Shown: positions 5,572 to 6,368 of the stretch, one piece after another
How positions within the stretch are numbered: position 1 is the first letter of the stretch
How the letters are laid out: every line of letters begins with the position of its first letter
Source: Ruminococcus sp.
GTDB taxonomy: Bacteria > Bacillota_A > Clostridia > Oscillospirales > Ruminococcaceae
Assembly: GCA_017480485.1 (NCBI GenBank)
Contig: JAFVAN010000031.1
Coordinates: 1-6,368 of the forward strand
Length of the DNA: 6,368 nucleotides
Direction: 5' to 3'
Position numbers and translations under genes: made by a program
Notes under the pieces: generated by a model
Databases searched by the model: none
The model's input: the letters and a program-made list of their open reading frames with translations, nothing else
Told to the model about the DNA's origin: nothing

Positions 5572-5942
5572 AAAGCAAACAGCATAGCTACGAGTTTTGA
5601 GACACTTTTGCGACCCACTGTGTGACGGTAGTTTTGCTCTCGTTCCTATCGACACTACTGTCGCGTATTGCGTTCTCTGACATTAAATCATCGCTATCAC
5701 GACCTCTCATTTTAATTGTATATCATCTCCGCGTCATTCGCAGGGCCGCCCCGCGGCGTTTTGATGAAAAAGTGGGAGTAGTATTCTTTAAGCAAACCCA
5801 TATGTAAGTTGAGCATTTTTCAGGAATCAAAAAAGCTCTATACATATCAACACGAACAGCAAAGCTGACGGGATTGATATATTCAAAATGACAGAAAGAA
5901 ACAGCACATTGGGCTTGCCTTGCTCGGTGTGCTGTTTGCTTT
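5572..5942. repeat. 13-bp perfect inverted repeat pair
   Basis: AAAGCAAACAGCA (5572-5584) and TGCTGTTTGCTTT (5930-5942) are exact reverse complements about 345 bp apart. The right arm is also the 3' arm of the terminator-like hairpin at 5899-5937, so the two pairings exclude each other in RNA. As DNA the pair could be the ends of a small non-autonomous element, but no target duplication is seen next to either arm. Confidence 0.5.
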
Positions 5943-5944
5943 TT
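5899..5944 (+). terminator. Strong plus-strand terminator-like hairpin
   Basis: AAACAGCACA (5899-5908) pairs with TGTGCTGTTT (5928-5937). TTGGGC/GCTCGG extends this with three G-U pairs to a continuous 16-bp stem with a 7-nt loop. GC and then five T (5940-5944) follow. No plus-strand gene precedes it, so it implies an untranslated plus-strand RNA from the intergenic block. Confidence 0.55.
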
Positions 5945-6045
5945 AGACTTTGATACAGTAAACAGTTTAAGCAGTCTTTAGGTACATAGGGTTCATCGCT
6001 CTTTCGTCATTATTGAACCGTTGTGATATTTTTTTCAAAACCCCC

Positions 6046-6074
6046 TTGACAAACTGTAACACACCTGCTATAAT
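6046..6074 (+). promoter_or_regulatory. Promoter of the GntR regulator
   Basis: TTGACA (6046-6051), a 17-bp spacer and TATAAT (6069-6074) with TG one base upstream of the -10 form a full consensus extended -10 promoter. Transcription would start near 6081 with a leader of about 84 nt. The leader contains a short hairpin TGCCG/CGGCA (6106-6132). Confidence 0.88.
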
Positions 6075-6098
6075 TGTATACATAGTAGTTATACAATT
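6072..6098. promoter_or_regulatory. Likely GntR operator, 27-bp inverted repeat over -10/+1
   Basis: AATTGTATA (6072-6080) and TATACAATT (6090-6098) are perfect 9-bp arms around a 9-nt spacer. They overlap the end of the -10 and the start point. Binding of a dimeric GntR protein would block polymerase. The location directly before the GntR gene suggests autorepression. Confidence 0.7.
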
Positions 6099-6151
6099 TA
6101 GACTTTGCCGTTACGATCCGGAATGTGCGGCAGAGGGATATGACCACAAGG

Positions 6152-6161
6152 AGTGTACACT
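6152..6161. promoter_or_regulatory. 10-bp palindrome AGTGTACACT next to the GntR ribosome binding site
   Basis: A perfect palindrome overlaps the 3' end of AAGGAG (6148-6153) and ends 3 nt before the ATG. Its core GTGTACAC fits the GTnTAnAC pattern known for HutC-type GntR operators. It could be a second operator or chance. Confidence 0.3.
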
Positions 6162-6164
6162 TAA

Positions 6165-6368
6165 ATGAATATCAACATCAGCAATTCATCGGGGGAGCCT
6201 ATCTATTTGCAGATAGCGAACCAGATCAAGACGCTGATACTGGAGGGAAAGCTAAAAGAGGGCGAAGCGCTGCCCTCGATGCGCATTTTAGCCACCGAAC
6301 TCCGTATCAGCTTCATGACAACAAAACGCGCCTATGAGGAGCTTGAACGTGACGGCTTTATCGAGTCG
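6165..6368 (+). CDS. GntR-family (YtrA-type) transcriptional regulator, 3' end beyond window
   Basis: 68 codons are visible and the frame is open at the right edge. The translation begins MNINISNSSGEPIYLQIANQ. It continues with the GntR winged helix: IKTLILEGKLKEGEALPSMR, then LATELRISFMTTKRAYEELE and RDGFIES at the edge. PIYLQIANQI and ALPSMR-LA are hallmark segments. The AYEELERDGFIE form is typical of the short YtrA-type regulators that control ABC-transporter operons. The start ATG has AAGGAG about 11 nt upstream. A strong promoter with an inverted repeat over the start point argues for autorepression. It is divergent from the ABC operon across about 850 bp, so it may regulate that operon or a set of genes to the right that cannot be seen. 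Confidence 0.87.
   Translation, partial: MNINISNSSGEPIYLQIANQIKTLILEGKLKEGEALPSMRILATELRISFMTTKRAYEELERDGFIES

Larger units (their letters stand above)
5398..6045. other. Gene-poor, hairpin-rich intergenic block
   Basis: No convincing protein gene is seen here. The longest readings, a plus-strand frame at 5622-5807 starting at GTG and a minus-strand 40-aa frame at 5588-5710 starting at ATG, lack ribosome binding sites and recognisable domains. Stem-loops visible directly: TCGCCA/TGGCGA (5452-5465), CCCCGAAAGGC/GCCTTTCGGGG (5502-5527), CGACA/TGTCG (5650-5663), GCCGC/GCGGC (5745-5757), ATATCAA/TTGATAT enclosing CAGC/GCTG (5844-5880) and the long stem 5899-5937. AACAGCA occurs four times (5443, 5578, 5855, 5900) and inverted at 5930. 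Possible identities are a structured non-coding RNA, a long leader or attenuator, or a dispersed non-autonomous repeat. The sequence alone does not decide between them. Confidence 0.45.

Noticed and set aside
5572..5592. Resemblance of the minus strand (AGCTATGCTGTTTG) to a type II-A CRISPR repeat
   Set aside because: Only a short stretch matches. There is no second repeat, no regular spacers and no cas gene, so it is not an array or a tracrRNA.
5588..5710. 40-aa minus-strand frame from ATG 5710
   Set aside because: It has no ribosome binding site, no recognisable domain and lies inside a hairpin-rich block. It might be a remnant, but coding cannot be supported.
5622..5807. 61-aa plus-strand frame starting at GTG
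   Set aside because: It has no ribosome binding site or promoter nearby, and the composition suggests read-through of non-coding sequence.
5990..6019. GGTTCA/TGAACC inverted repeat upstream of the GntR promoter
   Set aside because: The arms are only 6 bp with an 18-nt loop and have no clear relation to a gene, so chance is likely.
6125..6337. 70-aa plus-strand frame overlapping the GntR gene
   Set aside because: It is out of frame with a clear GntR winged helix, and its start is not well placed after a ribosome binding site.

Overview
The window looks like chromosomal DNA of a Gram-positive anaerobe of the Clostridia, most likely Ruminococcaceae-like. This rests on strong AGGAGG-type ribosome binding sites, TTGACA/TATAAT promoters (several with an extended -10 TGn), frequent TTG/GTG starts, GC-rich genes separated by AT-rich spacers, and the gene families present: HxlR/DUF24, YtrA-type GntR, and BcrA-like ABC ATPases. 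The genus assignment is inference only.

Left part (1-1765): a redox-module locus that has been rearranged. A DUF24/HxlR-type one-cysteine regulator (+) and an FMN nitroreductase (-) are divergently transcribed from two near-consensus promoters whose -10 boxes overlap. The nitroreductase lacks its usual C-terminus. After about residue 139 the same frame continues as the last transmembrane helix of an ABC exporter. It then meets an in-frame TGA and continues, still in the same frame, as a complete exporter ATP-binding domain that runs off the left edge. This looks like a deletion fusion of two co-oriented genes plus a nonsense codon, or an assembly chimera.

Middle (1780-5312): a bidirectional terminator separates the regulator from a convergent metallo-beta-lactamase-fold hydrolase (-). 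That gene has its own promoter and probably starts at GTG, with a leader of only about 13 nt. Next comes a tightly packed minus-strand ABC operon: ATPase A (4401-5312), ATPase B (3497-4408) and an ABC-2-type six-helix permease (2746-3504). Each junction is an 8-nt overlap, and a strong terminator follows. The two ATPases are paralogues of 303 aa each with complete catalytic motifs, so a heterodimeric ATPase pair serving one permease is the simplest reading.

Right part (5313-6368): about 850 bp without a convincing protein gene separates the ABC operon from a divergent YtrA-type GntR regulator (+, cut by the right edge). The GntR promoter is near-consensus and carries a 27-bp inverted repeat over the -10/+1, a likely autoregulatory operator. 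This family often controls ABC operons of the kind to the left. The spacer contains an unusual concentration of hairpins: an 11-bp perfect stem whose minus strand has a GAAA tetraloop, a terminator-like 16-bp stem, and a 13-bp inverted repeat that shares the terminator arm. It is the best candidate for something undescribed, either a structured RNA/attenuator or a small non-autonomous repeat element.
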